DNA from: Pogona vitticeps
Lineage: Eukaryota > Chordata > Lepidosauria > Squamata > Agamidae
DNA: 64,000 nucleotides
Assembly: GCF_051106095.1 (NCBI RefSeq)
Contig: NC_135784.1
Span: forward strand, 152,059,428 to 152,123,427
Reading direction: 5' to 3'
Below, piece by piece: positions 23,601-32,318 of this stretch. Positions within the stretch are counted from its first letter, which is position 1. Each line of letters begins with the position of its first letter. Both the position numbers and the translations under genes were made by a program. Under the pieces are notes generated by a model that was not told the origin of the DNA, did not search any database, and worked only from the letters and a program-made list of their open reading frames with translations.

Positions 23601-24854
23601 TGGAATATTTAGCACAGAATAGTAAAGGGAGCCCTGTAGGTAAGGCAGAAGTGAAGTGCCAAAAGCTGGAAGTTGACAGGAAGCTCAAATGTAAACTGGC
23701 CACCACTAATGGATTGGTGTGTAATGTTTTGGGGGGAACAGGAATTTAGGTTCTAGCCCTGGGAGAAGGTATCTCAGTTGTGAGTGGGAAAGAGGAGGAA
23801 CAGCAGCATTCAGGAGAGAAGGGCTAGGAAGAACATCCCCTTTCTCTCATGTATTAAGCTGAGCTATTGCTAGAATCAAGGAGACGGACTGGAGCATGGA
23901 CCAGTGGCTTTCTTCATATTACTGACTGGTTCACTCATGCTCCCAGATTTTCTTTATCTTGCCATCCATCCCTTTGGGTGGAATCCAGCCATAACTCCCC
24001 CAAGGAAGTTGATCTAGTTAGCCACCAATATACCAAACCAATTCAGTGATGATGGTGCAGCCTCTATGAGCACTGCTACTGTTATTGAATCCATTTCTGT
24101 ACTGATTTCCATATCTATCGTGATGTTGAACATGCTGGGTAGCTAGGATGATTTACCATTTCAGTCTATTACAGACAACTATAAAAGAGGTAGTTTCTTG
24201 GACTTGAAAAGCGCAATTGGTCTGTACCTCTGTTCTAACTGGTGGCTGTATCCCATCTGAGCCGGCTGGATAGCTCAGTGAGATGAAGCAGCTGGGAACC
24301 AGGGCTGGGGAGTTTTTCCACCACTGTGCCTCCCTAAAGAGAAGCCAAGCTGTGTGACTTGTGTGACACAGCACCCCTAGAAGAAGGGAATGGTAGACCA
24401 CTTCTGGATTCTCTATAGCTAGAAAATCCTGGATAGCATCCCCATTAGTTAGAAAGGATTTTAAGGCATGCAATTATTATTGTTATATCCCAAGGCCATT
24501 TCATCACTAGCTCTTGTATGAAAAATCAGGAGGTCCAATTACCCGTCCATTGATGTCCAGTTCCATGACTTCCTCCCTCGTCACCCCACTTTCAAGTTTC
24601 TCCTTTACTAGCCTCGCATCGTTCTTGATACAGCACCGGTAGAAAGTGAGCTCCAAGCCGTCGTTACTGGCAGACGGAGCATGCTCATAAACTGGATAGA
24701 CAGAGTCATCAGAGAGGATGCTGCTGGTGTCTGACTCCTCCCTTTCATTCTCACTCTCTTCATTTTCATCCTCGTCCTCATAATGTAGCTCCGGATCTGA
24801 CTCGTCTAGGGAGGGTGACGCACTTCGGTCCCCTTCCTTGCTGGCATCGGTCAT
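13837..24854 (-). CDS. ANKRD33: ANKRD33, photoreceptor ankyrin-repeat protein (four coding exons, 450 aa)
   Basis: Coding exons, in minus-strand order, are 24543-24854, 22198-22327, 17783-17923 and 13837-14606. They sum to 1353 nt, exactly 451 codons with the stop. All introns are GT-AG and the junction phases are 0, 1 and 1. The product has an acidic N-terminus (about residues 18-50), ankyrin repeats over about residues 70-225, a conserved block with [20 protein letters not shown], and a Lys-rich C-terminus. [14 protein letters not shown] and VPYQPP match ANKRD33 rather than its paralogue ANKRD33B, and the length is close to human ANKRD33 (about 450 aa). In mammals ANKRD33 (PANKY) is a photoreceptor/pineal nuclear factor that represses CRX-driven transcription. 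That role here is by homology. No frame break was found. Confidence 0.93.
14976..15235 (+). mobile_element. tRNA-derived SINE
   Basis: A-box-like 'tgtggtgggtaatgtgctca' and B-box-like 'aggttcaagtccccagt' are followed by a 'gggtcagtcatgctctctct' body block and a 3' block 'gagagccattgccaccacct'. The middle is rearranged, so the right part is less certain. Confidence 0.6.
17138..17575 (-). mobile_element. CR1 LINE fragment, antisense, in ANKRD33 intron 3
   Basis: Antisense CR1 blocks run in the expected order: 'agaatgacagagttgtagac', 'ggccatccaacctctgttta', 'agaagttcttcctaataatc', 'gttctccaagctgaacatac', 'ttctctggacgcatttc'. The copy is moderately diverged and yields a spurious plus-strand frame. 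Confidence 0.85.
17783..17923 (-). CDS. ANKRD33: ANKRD33 coding exon 3
   Basis: This exon is easy to miss because its frame does not open with an ATG. A pyrimidine-rich tract and AG precede GGCACATC. Translation after the split glycine is [20 protein letters not shown], then [20 protein letters not shown] and TALLLAG. This covers ankyrin repeats 3-4 with the [10 protein letters not shown] and GLTALMKAA signatures. The donor GCAG|GTATAC again splits a glycine. 141 nt, and the phases agree with both neighbours. Confidence 0.93.
18300..18365 (+). mobile_element. Sauria-type SINE tail
   Basis: 'catgaggttgccataagttt', then 'taatgacacatgataac', matches the BovB-like tail of squamate SINEs. The head is not recognisable. 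Confidence 0.45.
18889..19139. mobile_element. Palindromic MITE, copy 1 (double)
   Basis: It starts 'ggccaaaatccagttgctta' and ends with the inverted counterpart 'aagattttgacc'. Internally it has 'ttgaatcaatagagcttatg' and 'attgattcaatgggtcc' in opposite senses. At 251 bp it is longer than the copies at 36630 and 39505 and looks like one and a half units. Confidence 0.6.
19991..20244. mobile_element. TA-flanked MITE with GTTTCCC-AAATAAG termini
   Basis: The left end CTGTGTTTCCCCCAAAATAA and the right end, in reverse complement CCCTGTTTCCCTGAAAATAA, form TIRs. Both ends abut TA. The interior repeats 'gggcttattttcagg' several times. There is no transposase. A Tc1/mariner-type origin is inferred from the TA target. 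Confidence 0.7.
20359..20905. mobile_element. Pogo/Tigger-like MITE (547 bp)
   Basis: TIRs CAGTGGTGCCTCACTTAA and, in reverse complement, CAGTGGTGCCTCGCTTAATG flank the element, and a TA lies on each side. 'cacttaacg'-type motifs recur through the body. No transposase frame is present. It belongs to the same TIR group as 2988-3700 and 30380-30807 and lies in ANKRD33 intron 2. Confidence 0.85.
20906..22197. other. Intron 2 sequence, nothing recognised
   Basis: A/T-rich intronic DNA. The 101-codon minus frame at 21650-21955 has no family resemblance. Confidence 0.4.
22198..22327 (-). CDS. ANKRD33: ANKRD33 coding exon 2
   Basis: The acceptor TTTTTCCTATGCAG precedes AATGGT. Translation gives [18 protein letters not shown], then [20 protein letters not shown], i.e. 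ankyrin repeat 2 and the start of repeat 3. The donor GCAG|GTAGGA splits a glycine codon (phase 1). 130 nt, residues 105-148. Confidence 0.93.
22784..23022 (+). mobile_element. Full-length tRNA-derived SINE with Sauria-like tail
   Basis: A box 'ggatagctcagtggttaaag', B box 'gggttcaattcc', body 'agaagaagggaatagtaaat', and tail 'cataagttgaaactgactag' followed by 'gtggcac'. It is the most complete SINE in the window. Its presumed promoter is the internal Pol III A/B box pair. Confidence 0.85.
23351..23539. mobile_element. Foldback insertion with 13-bp target duplication
   Basis: The direct repeat TCTTAAGGAATTC lies at 23351-23363 and 23527-23539. The insert carries an inverted pair, 23397-23438 and 23488-23528 (motif 'gatggttgctgtgggttttt'), plus an inner 'gaacacggccaaagaa' repeat. 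The sequence 'ggctttcacggccagg' resembles a repeat common in reptile genomes. A long target duplication suggests a target-primed or Penelope-type origin, which is not proven. Confidence 0.75.
24260..24490 (+). mobile_element. tRNA-derived SINE
   Basis: A box 'ggctggatagctcagtgag', body 'cccctagaagaagggaatgg' shared with the copies at 8930 and 22784, and a degraded tail running into 'attattattgttat'. The B box is poor. It ends just before the exon 1 donor region of ANKRD33. Confidence 0.75.
24543..24854 (-). CDS. ANKRD33: ANKRD33 coding exon 1
   Basis: Encodes residues 1-104 from an ATG at 24854. The protein starts [14 protein letters not shown], then has an Asp/Glu-rich run and [14 protein letters not shown]. 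The first ankyrin-like segment ([20 protein letters not shown]) ends in ELDINGR. The donor is CGG|GTAATT, phase 0. Reading past it gives 11 intronic codons and a stop, which fixes the splice. Upstream non-coding exons cannot be placed. Confidence 0.93.
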
Positions 24855-25136
24855 CCAGCCCGTTCACAGCAAGCCACGTCGGCTGTTCTTTTGGCTGCCC
24901 ATGATCTTTTCAGTGGCAAATGGCTTTTACTTTGTGCTCTAAGAAGCTCTCAGCTCCAGGCTGGGCATCTGCAAAACAAAGAAGAAGACTTGACTGCGGC
25001 CAACCATGAACCACTACAGAAAACAACTACTTCCCCTCCGCCTACCTCAATATGTGTGCGCGCATGCGTGTTACCTGCCATCAACCAAATTATAGTGATC
25101 ATAAGGGGGGTTTCAATGTGACCTATGAACTGCTGG
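24855..25136 (-). promoter_or_regulatory. ANKRD33 5' flank / probable 5' UTR and promoter region
   Basis: This is the segment upstream of the ANKRD33 start codon on the minus strand, before the first SINE. It must hold the 5' UTR or an upstream intron. I found no clear TATA box or TAATCC-type CRX site, so this is positional only. Confidence 0.35.
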
Positions 25137-25275
25137 GGAGCTCACTGGTTTCAATCTCTTGTTGCAGAGCCAAAGGTTGGGAGTTCAATTCCTCACGGTG
25201 CCTCCTTGACAGGGCTTGGACTTCTATAGAGTTCCTTCCAGCTCTGCAGTTCTAAGATTATTATTATTATTATTT
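25137..25275 (+). mobile_element. tRNA-derived SINE with CR1-like tail
   Basis: 'tgttgcagagccaaaggttg' leads into a B box 'gggagttcaattcctcac'. Then comes 'cttccagctctgcagttcta', the kind of CR1-like end used by another reptile SINE type, and an ATT repeat tail. Confidence 0.7.
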
Positions 25276-25376
25276 TTGGAGTGATATTGTCAGTTCCCCC
25301 ATCATGAGTTTCCATGGGTGAGCAGGGATTTGAATCCAGGTCCATTTCTTTATCCACTGTACCACAATGGGTGCTA
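25276..25376 (-). mobile_element. tRNA-SINE head, antisense
   Basis: The reverse complement reads 'tgtggtacagtggataaag' (A-box-like) and 'cctggattcaaatccctgct' (B-box-like). It is a truncated head that abuts the previous SINE tail to tail. Confidence 0.6.
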
Positions 25377-28009
25377 TCTTGGTATGATTTTCTTCGAAAT
25401 ATTTTTTATGGATTTGAGAAGCTGTTATTAATATTTGTTAGTTGTTCCAGGACTAGGTAATCTGCTCAGTATCTGCTGAAGTCGTGGTACAGAAGTTGCA
25501 TGAAAGCTTACTGTGAGCTTGTTAATGAAGAGACAGAAATAGCTTACAATTGTCTCTGAAGGACATGTTAAACGACATTACTGATTTCTTTCAGCTTTTG
25601 CTATAGACATGAGAATAGGATATAGGGTAAAGGAACTATAGAGGATATTTTAGGCAGACGTGGGTGATGGTGAGGACCACAAGGGCCTTGGTTCTTTTGA
25701 CGTGCACCCTGTTCCAGCTTTTCATGGATGGTCTTGGTTCTGATACTCAAACTAGTCATTAACTCTATCTTAGGACTGACCCTTCTGTGCTGTATTTGAG
25801 CAATTTACATCGGCCCTTTGCCTTTTGTAGCAGCTGCTGTGGAAATATTCTGTTGTGAAGCTTGTCCTCAGTCTTGCCCAGACTTATACTTACATTTCAA
25901 GTTCGAGTGCTGCTACGTTTTCTGCCTACTGTCTGATACCTCTAGTGCTAATAAACACTGGTGTCAGGGCCAAAATAAGGCATTTTGTTACTTGCGACAA
26001 AGCAATGGATGTGCTTGTACACCAGCCAAAGCCGAGGTAAGTTGCATCTAAAGCCAGCTGTGTTCTTTCCTGGAAGCATTTCTCACCTTCCCTGGCAGTA
26101 AAAACCCAATAAGGATAAATTCAGTTACTAACTATTTGTTGCCCTTTCACTGAAATGTTGATCCATGAGGTAACAACCTCACTTTACCTAATAGTAAAGC
26201 CAGCCCTGACTGCTGTGGTATTGGAATTAGACCTGAATCTTCACCAGGAAGACAACAACCTTGTTGCAGGAGACAGGGCTATGGGACAGATGTCTGAACA
26301 ACAAGCAAATCTCCCTGATCCAAGAGGAGAAAGTGTGTTAGTTGTTCCAATGTTTACCTACATCCAGCTAAGAATAACTGGTTGTGCTGTTATCTGCCCT
26401 CATCTTTTTTTCAAATGGGTTGTCAGAAAACTTTCAACATCAATCAGAAGAAAGTGCAGGTGGACACAGCTTTAGGATGGAGTTTTAGTTACTGTACAAC
26501 CTTGCATGCTGTGTGTAATTTGAGCGACTGGGCGTGACTTTTCTGTGCTGGGCTAATTGTCTGTCTATCTGGCACTAACGAGTTGTTCCTTCCAGCTTTT
26601 GAAATTCAAAGAGAGCCCTGCCTTTCTGCTGAGTGTTCTATCTCTCTCTTTGTCAGTTTGTGGCAGCTGGGTTGCTTGTGTATTTGTGTGTGTGTGTTTT
26701 CTTGATCTGTTATTTGTGCAGTAAAGAAAGCAGCATGCACAGTCTGTAATTTCAAGCAACTGTTAAGTAAAGAAACATTTTTTATTCTTTCTCCTACCAG
26801 TGTCTCAGAGTGAGTTCTTGAGACTCTGAGTGCCAGTTAATGAGAAAGGGGTGGGCTCTGGGGAACTTGCAGCTATTCTCCTCTGTGGATTTCTGTACTT
26901 CTGTCTGTAGAAAATATTTTTTTTAACCAGGAATTCAGAACTCTGCAACACTTTATGCAGTGGTCAGTCTAGCAGGCCTGCAAAGTGTAAGGCACGAATG
27001 CTCCCTCTTCCTGGCTGCCTCCCAAACACCCAAGGTGTCAGAAGAAAGTTCATCCCATGCCTACTAGCTAAGAAGAGGCCATGCCACACTTGGAGAAGAG
27101 TGGGACTAGCCATGAATCTCTTGATAAAGAAACAACTTAACTTGAGCACATCAGAGGTTACAATGATCTCTCATTTGGATCCCACAGGTTATTGGGAATC
27201 GGAGAGGGGGGCCAGAATTTCACAAGTCATTTGTACATTAGCACAGGGCCAATGTACATGTGACACATGTTTTTGTGCAACTGTGGATATGCCCCTCTCA
27301 AAAGCACAGCAGCAATAGTTGTAAGTCTCCAGAATTGCTTAGCTGTATCTCTTCAGTATCATAAAAAGTAGCTGACAGGTTTATTTAAGAAATATACTCG
27401 CCACCAAGTGCTAGCTATTGCTCTTTTGCCTTCTCTCACCTCCACCTGCCCAGGGCTGAGTATCCAGCCTTTACTCCATTTCGTCACTCCCAGTGTCATA
27501 GCATCCTCCGATATATATTTTGCTTCAGATAAAGCTGCCAAAGGACCTGAGAATGATGTGGCGTAATCGTCAGAGGGTCAGATGTAGGACTGGAGAAACA
27601 TGGGGTCAAATACCTGCTCAGCTATGAACCTTGCTGATTACCTGCCACTGTCTTTGAGTTTAACAAACCCAACAGTCGTGAGGACAAAGGTACGAGTAAA
27701 ACATAAAGCTCTTAAGTACATAAAGGGTGCAACAGGTGGGTGAGAGCAAGGAGAACGTATTCCATGATAGCATTTGAAGGCTGCAGAACCCTTTCGCTTA
27801 ATGTTCTTTAACTCTCAAGTATTTCAGCTTTCTTTTCTTATTCTTCCTTTTCCTTCTTTTCTCATATCCCGTTATGTCTAATCCATGTTCTCCTCCTTAC
27901 TCCCCCAGTTACTAGATCAAGGATTTTGTACATCAGACAAAAATGTCTAGAAACACCAGGATTGGTGCTACCATTAAGCAGAGCAGAGCACTTAAAGCAC
28001 TCTCTGGTC
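25377..28009. other. Intergenic, no gene recognised
   Basis: Contains a repeat unit at about 26490-26560 shared with 28630-28690. Open frames (e.g. 26155-26475 plus) show no domain, and no splice-consistent coding segments were seen. Confidence 0.35.
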
Positions 28010-28178
28010 AGTTTGCAGTTTAATTGTGCAGACTACACATTGCCACCCCCAGCAAGCTGGGTACTCAGTTTACCAATCTCAGAAGGATGGAAGGCTGAGT
28101 GAACCTTAAGCCAGTTACCTCGGATTGAACCCAGGCCATGAGCAGAGTTTTGGCTGCAATATAACCACGGTGCTCCTT
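28010..28178 (-). mobile_element. tRNA-derived SINE, antisense
   Basis: The reverse complement reads 'gcaccgtggttatattgcag', then 'cctgggttcaatccgaggta' (B box), a block for 'cagccttccatccttctgag', and 'acccagcttgctgggggtgg'. It is a recognisable reptile tRNA-SINE body. Confidence 0.75.
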
Positions 28179-28629
28179 AGCAGAGGGAAGCAGCTGGCAT
28201 AGGAAGCTGATAAGAGTGTCATAAAAAAGCAGCAGTTTCTTAGGTATTTCCTGTATGTATTTAATGCGGGCCAGGGGGAGGAGGATATGTGCTTGCAGGA
28301 TTTAGTGTCTCCTACACCAAAATAACATGACAAGCTTTGGATAACTATACATCTTGACTTGTGGTGTAAGGACTGGGGAGCCACTCTAGGCTGATTCACT
28401 CTAGGCAGCAAAAAAAGTTATGGGCTGGCCCTTAGAAATAAAAGATGCAGGCTGTGCATCCAGCAGCTTTTGTATGACACTGACAATATTAATACGTATA
28501 ATTGAACCTTGAAGAAAACTTAGGTGAGTTCAGAAGCCTGTTAAGTTTTTCTCTCCCTGACCAGTAACAGCTTCAAAGGAATTTAGATCTGGACCTTAGT
28601 GCAGGGTCTGCTTTTTGTGTTGGATTTTT

Positions 28630-28715
28630 ATTTACAGCCTCACATGCTCTCTGTAGTTTGAGTGACTGGGAGGGACTTTTCTGGCCTTGGGTGAAAAGTC
28701 CCTCCCGGTCACTGT
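28630..28715. repeat. Dispersed repeat copy ending in a 20-bp hairpin
   Basis: 'gtagtttgagtgactgggag' aligns with 'gtaatttgagcgactgggcg' at about 26513. Here 28662-28681 is inverted at 28693-28712 with one mismatch and an 11-base loop. Family unknown; an LTR-like origin is possible. Confidence 0.5.
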
Positions 28716-29292
28716 GCTGCCTCTCACACACCCTGTCACTCTTGCCACCAGTGTCGGGAACTGAGGTCATGAAGCACCCATACATACCATGTCTAACTTG
28801 ACAGTGTTAAAAATAGATTTCAGATGTGGGTCTCAACACTGAATGTGTTCCCTGAAGCAGAAAATCAGCCCTCTTTGGACAAGTTGCGCAGTACCCAAAG
28901 CCAGGCAATTTATTTTGGAACCTAAGTCAGGAAGCCCCTCCAGTGCTTCTCCCCATACCGGGCAGTAAAAATACAGTAGCGACTGAGTAATGTGAAAGGT
29001 ACTGCCTCTTCTTGACGCCTGGAATCTGTCTACCTCAGGAGGCTCCTTGGCCTTGTCCAATAGCAGGAACTGTCCAGCTGCCCATCCTCAAAAAGAACAT
29101 CCCTCCCTCTTGTTTTGTTAGCTGGTTATCAATCATAGATGTTTGCAATTGAACTTGGGCACAAGAATCAGGACTAATCATAACAATTGATTTTCATCTA
29201 CCAAGTGTCTGTGAGAAAAGGCACATCTCCTTACTTGGGAATCAGGGCTGTTATGTCTTTTAGGGTCTAAGGGTATCCTGAGCAAAAGGCAT
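28716..29292. other. Intergenic with unclassified dispersed repeat
   Basis: The stretch at 28850-29000 ('ccaaagccaggcaatttatt', 'cttctccccataccgggcag') matches 19195-19310 in outline. No gene was seen. Confidence 0.4.
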
Positions 29293-29640
<348 letters not shown>

Positions 29641-29789
29641 ATAGATATATGGCCTAGACTGGGTTGAAAAGAGCTATACTTTCAAGGCTCACTCAGCCTT
29701 ATGGGGCTTCCCTCTGCATAGAAAGAGGTAGGACTGGGCTGTTAGAACTGCTGATTTGTAACAGGTCACCAGCCTCTGGTATCTTTCCA

Positions 29790-32095
29790 TCCAGTTTCTG
29801 GTATCTCATTTTCAGAGTGTTGATATTTTCTGCGTAAGGCTAGAAGCATTACATAACATTGAGTGCCTGCCTGTCTTGGAAGAGCTGGACAGCGAACCAA
29901 CTTTAGCAGAAATAAAAGCGGCCTTGGATTCCCTCGCCTCTGGCAAGGCACCTGGAAGGGACAACATCCCCATTGAAGTGCTGAAATGCTGTAAGGAGAT
30001 CATCACCACTGAACTGTATGAAGTCTTTTGTCTCTGCTAGAGGGAAGGTGGAGTACCACAGGACATGAAGGATGCAAACATCGTCACATTGTACAAGAAC
30101 AAAGGAGACAGGGGTGACTGCAATAACTACCGTGGCATCTCTCTTCTTAGCGTTGTTGGGAAGCTGCTTGCCCGTGTTGTGCTGAAGAGGCTCCAGGTGC
30201 TTGCAGACAGGGTCTATCCAGAATCACAGTGTGGATTTCAAGCTAATAGATGCACCACTGACATGGTATTCTCCCTCCGACAGTTGCAGGAGAAATGCAG
30301 GGAACAGCCACTCTTAGTGGCCTTCATAGACCTTACAAAAGCATTTGACTTGGTTAGCAGGGATGGCCTTTTCAAAATACAGTGGTGCCTCACATAACGA
30401 GCGGCCCGTTTAATGACGAATCTGCATAGCGATGCGGATTTTGCGATCGCAAAAGCGATAACATTGTTTAAATAGGGAAAACATCGCATTGCGATGATGG
30501 GTACACATTTCGCTTACCGATCTTCGCATTGCAATGTTTTAAAACAGCTGATCGGTGGTTCCAAAATGGCCGCCGGGTCAACAAAATGGCCACCCGCAGC
30601 GTTTTCGCACCGATTCCTTGCTTACCGAGGTGGCGAAAATGGCGGCCGGATGGAAGATCTTCGCATAATGGTGAGTTTATCCCCCATAGGAACGCATTGA
30701 AGGGGTTTCAATGCGTTCCTATGGGGTTTTTTGCCCCGTATAGCGGCGTTTCCAGATAGCGACGATTTATCCGGAACGGATTATCGTCGCTATGTGGGGC
30801 ACCACTGTACTTCCCAAGATTGGATGTCCACCTCGTCTCCTTAACATCATCAGGTCCTTCTATGATGGAATGAAAGGCACTGTAGTTTTTGATGGCTCAA
30901 CATCAGATCCCTTTGACATCTGAAGCGGAGTGAAACAGGGCTGTGTCCTTGCACCAACCCTTTTTGGGATCTTTTTTGCTCTCATGCTGAAGCATTCCTT
31001 TGGAACTGCAACAGAAGGTGTCTATCTCCGGACTAGATCAGACGGAAAGCTCTTTAATCTCTCTAGATTGAAAGCAAAGACCAAAGTCCAACTGAAATGC
31101 ATGCGGGACTTCCTCTTCGCAGATGATGCAGCCATTGTTGCCCACTCTGCTGAAGACCTCCAACAATTCATGAATCATTTCAGCAAGGCCTGCCAAGACT
31201 TTGGACTAACAATCAGCCTGAAGAAAACAAAAGTCATGGGCCAGGGTGTGGACTCACCTCCCTCTATTACCATCTCCACACAAGAATTGGAGGTTGTTCA
31301 TGACTTTGTGTACCTTGGCTCAACCATCTCTGACACCCTCTCTCTAGATGTCGAGATGGATAAACGCATTGGCAAAGCAGCTACGATGTTCTCTAGACTC
31401 ACAAAGAGAGTATGGCTCAATAAGAAGCTGACAGCATATACCATGATCCAGGTCTATAGAGCCTATGTCCTGAGCACACTCCTGTACTGCAGTGAGTCCT
31501 GGACCCTTTGTGCACGGCAGGAGAGGAAGCTGAACACCTTCCATATGCGTTGCCTCTGACGGATTTTTGGTATCACCTGGCAGGACAAAGTTCCAAATAG
31601 AGTAGTCCTAGAACGAGCTGGAATTTTCAGCATGCATACATTACTGAAACAGCGATGTCTACGTTGGCTTGGGCACGTCGTGAGAATGGCTGATGGTTGG
31701 ATTCCAAAGGATCTCCTGTATGGAGAATTAGTGCAGGGAAATCGCCCCAGAGAGAGACCACAGCTGCGATACAAGGATATCTGCAAGCGGAATCTGAAGG
31801 CCTTAGGAATGGACCTCAACAGATAGGAAACTCTGACATCTGAGCGTTCAGCCTGGAGGCAGGTGTTGCATCACGGCCTTTCCCAATTTGAAGAGACCCT
31901 TGTCCAGCAGGCCGAGGCAAAGAGGAAGTCACAAAAGCAGCAAAACCAGGGAGCTGGACAGGGGACAGATTGGATTTGTCTTCAGTGTGGAAGAGATTGT
32001 CACTCTCGAATTGGCCTCCTCAGCCACACTAGGCGCTGTTCCAAGTCCTCCATACAGAGCACGTTACCATAGTCTTTCGAGACTGAAGGATGCCT
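29790..32095 (+). mobile_element. Non-LTR retrotransposon ORF2 (reverse transcriptase), MITE-interrupted
   Basis: Seen in order: ALDSLASGKAPGRDNIPIEV, an NYRGISLLSVVGKLLARVVL block, FIDLTKAFDLVSRDGLFKI, GVKQGCVLAPTLFGIFFALM, and the catalytic FADD at 31116-31127. Then follow ERPQLRYKDICKRNLKALGM and a C-terminal zinc-finger-like CLQCGRDCHSRIGLLSH. The 5' end is truncated, with no endonuclease. Four in-frame stops (about 30038, 30919, 31557, 31824) are all explicable as single transitions from Trp or Arg codons. A MITE at 30380-30807 splits the frame. The clade is uncertain (RTE- or I/Vingi-like). Confidence 0.9.
30380..30807. mobile_element. Pogo/Tigger-like MITE inside the LINE (428 bp)
   Basis: TIRs are CAGTGGTGCCTCACATAACG and, in reverse complement, CAGTGGTGCCCCACATAGCG. 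TA duplications lie at 30378-30379 and 30808-30809. Removing the element and one TA restores the uninterrupted LINE codons F-K-I-L-P-K-I, which proves the boundaries and the target. There is no transposase. Confidence 0.95.

Positions 32096-32318
<223 letters not shown>

Larger units (their letters stand above)
22328..24542. other. ANKRD33 intron 1
   Basis: A 2.2-kb intron with a GT..AG boundary. It contains two SINEs (22784-23022 and 24260-24490) and an insertion with a 13-bp target duplication (23351-23539). The rest is unrecognised. Confidence 0.85.
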
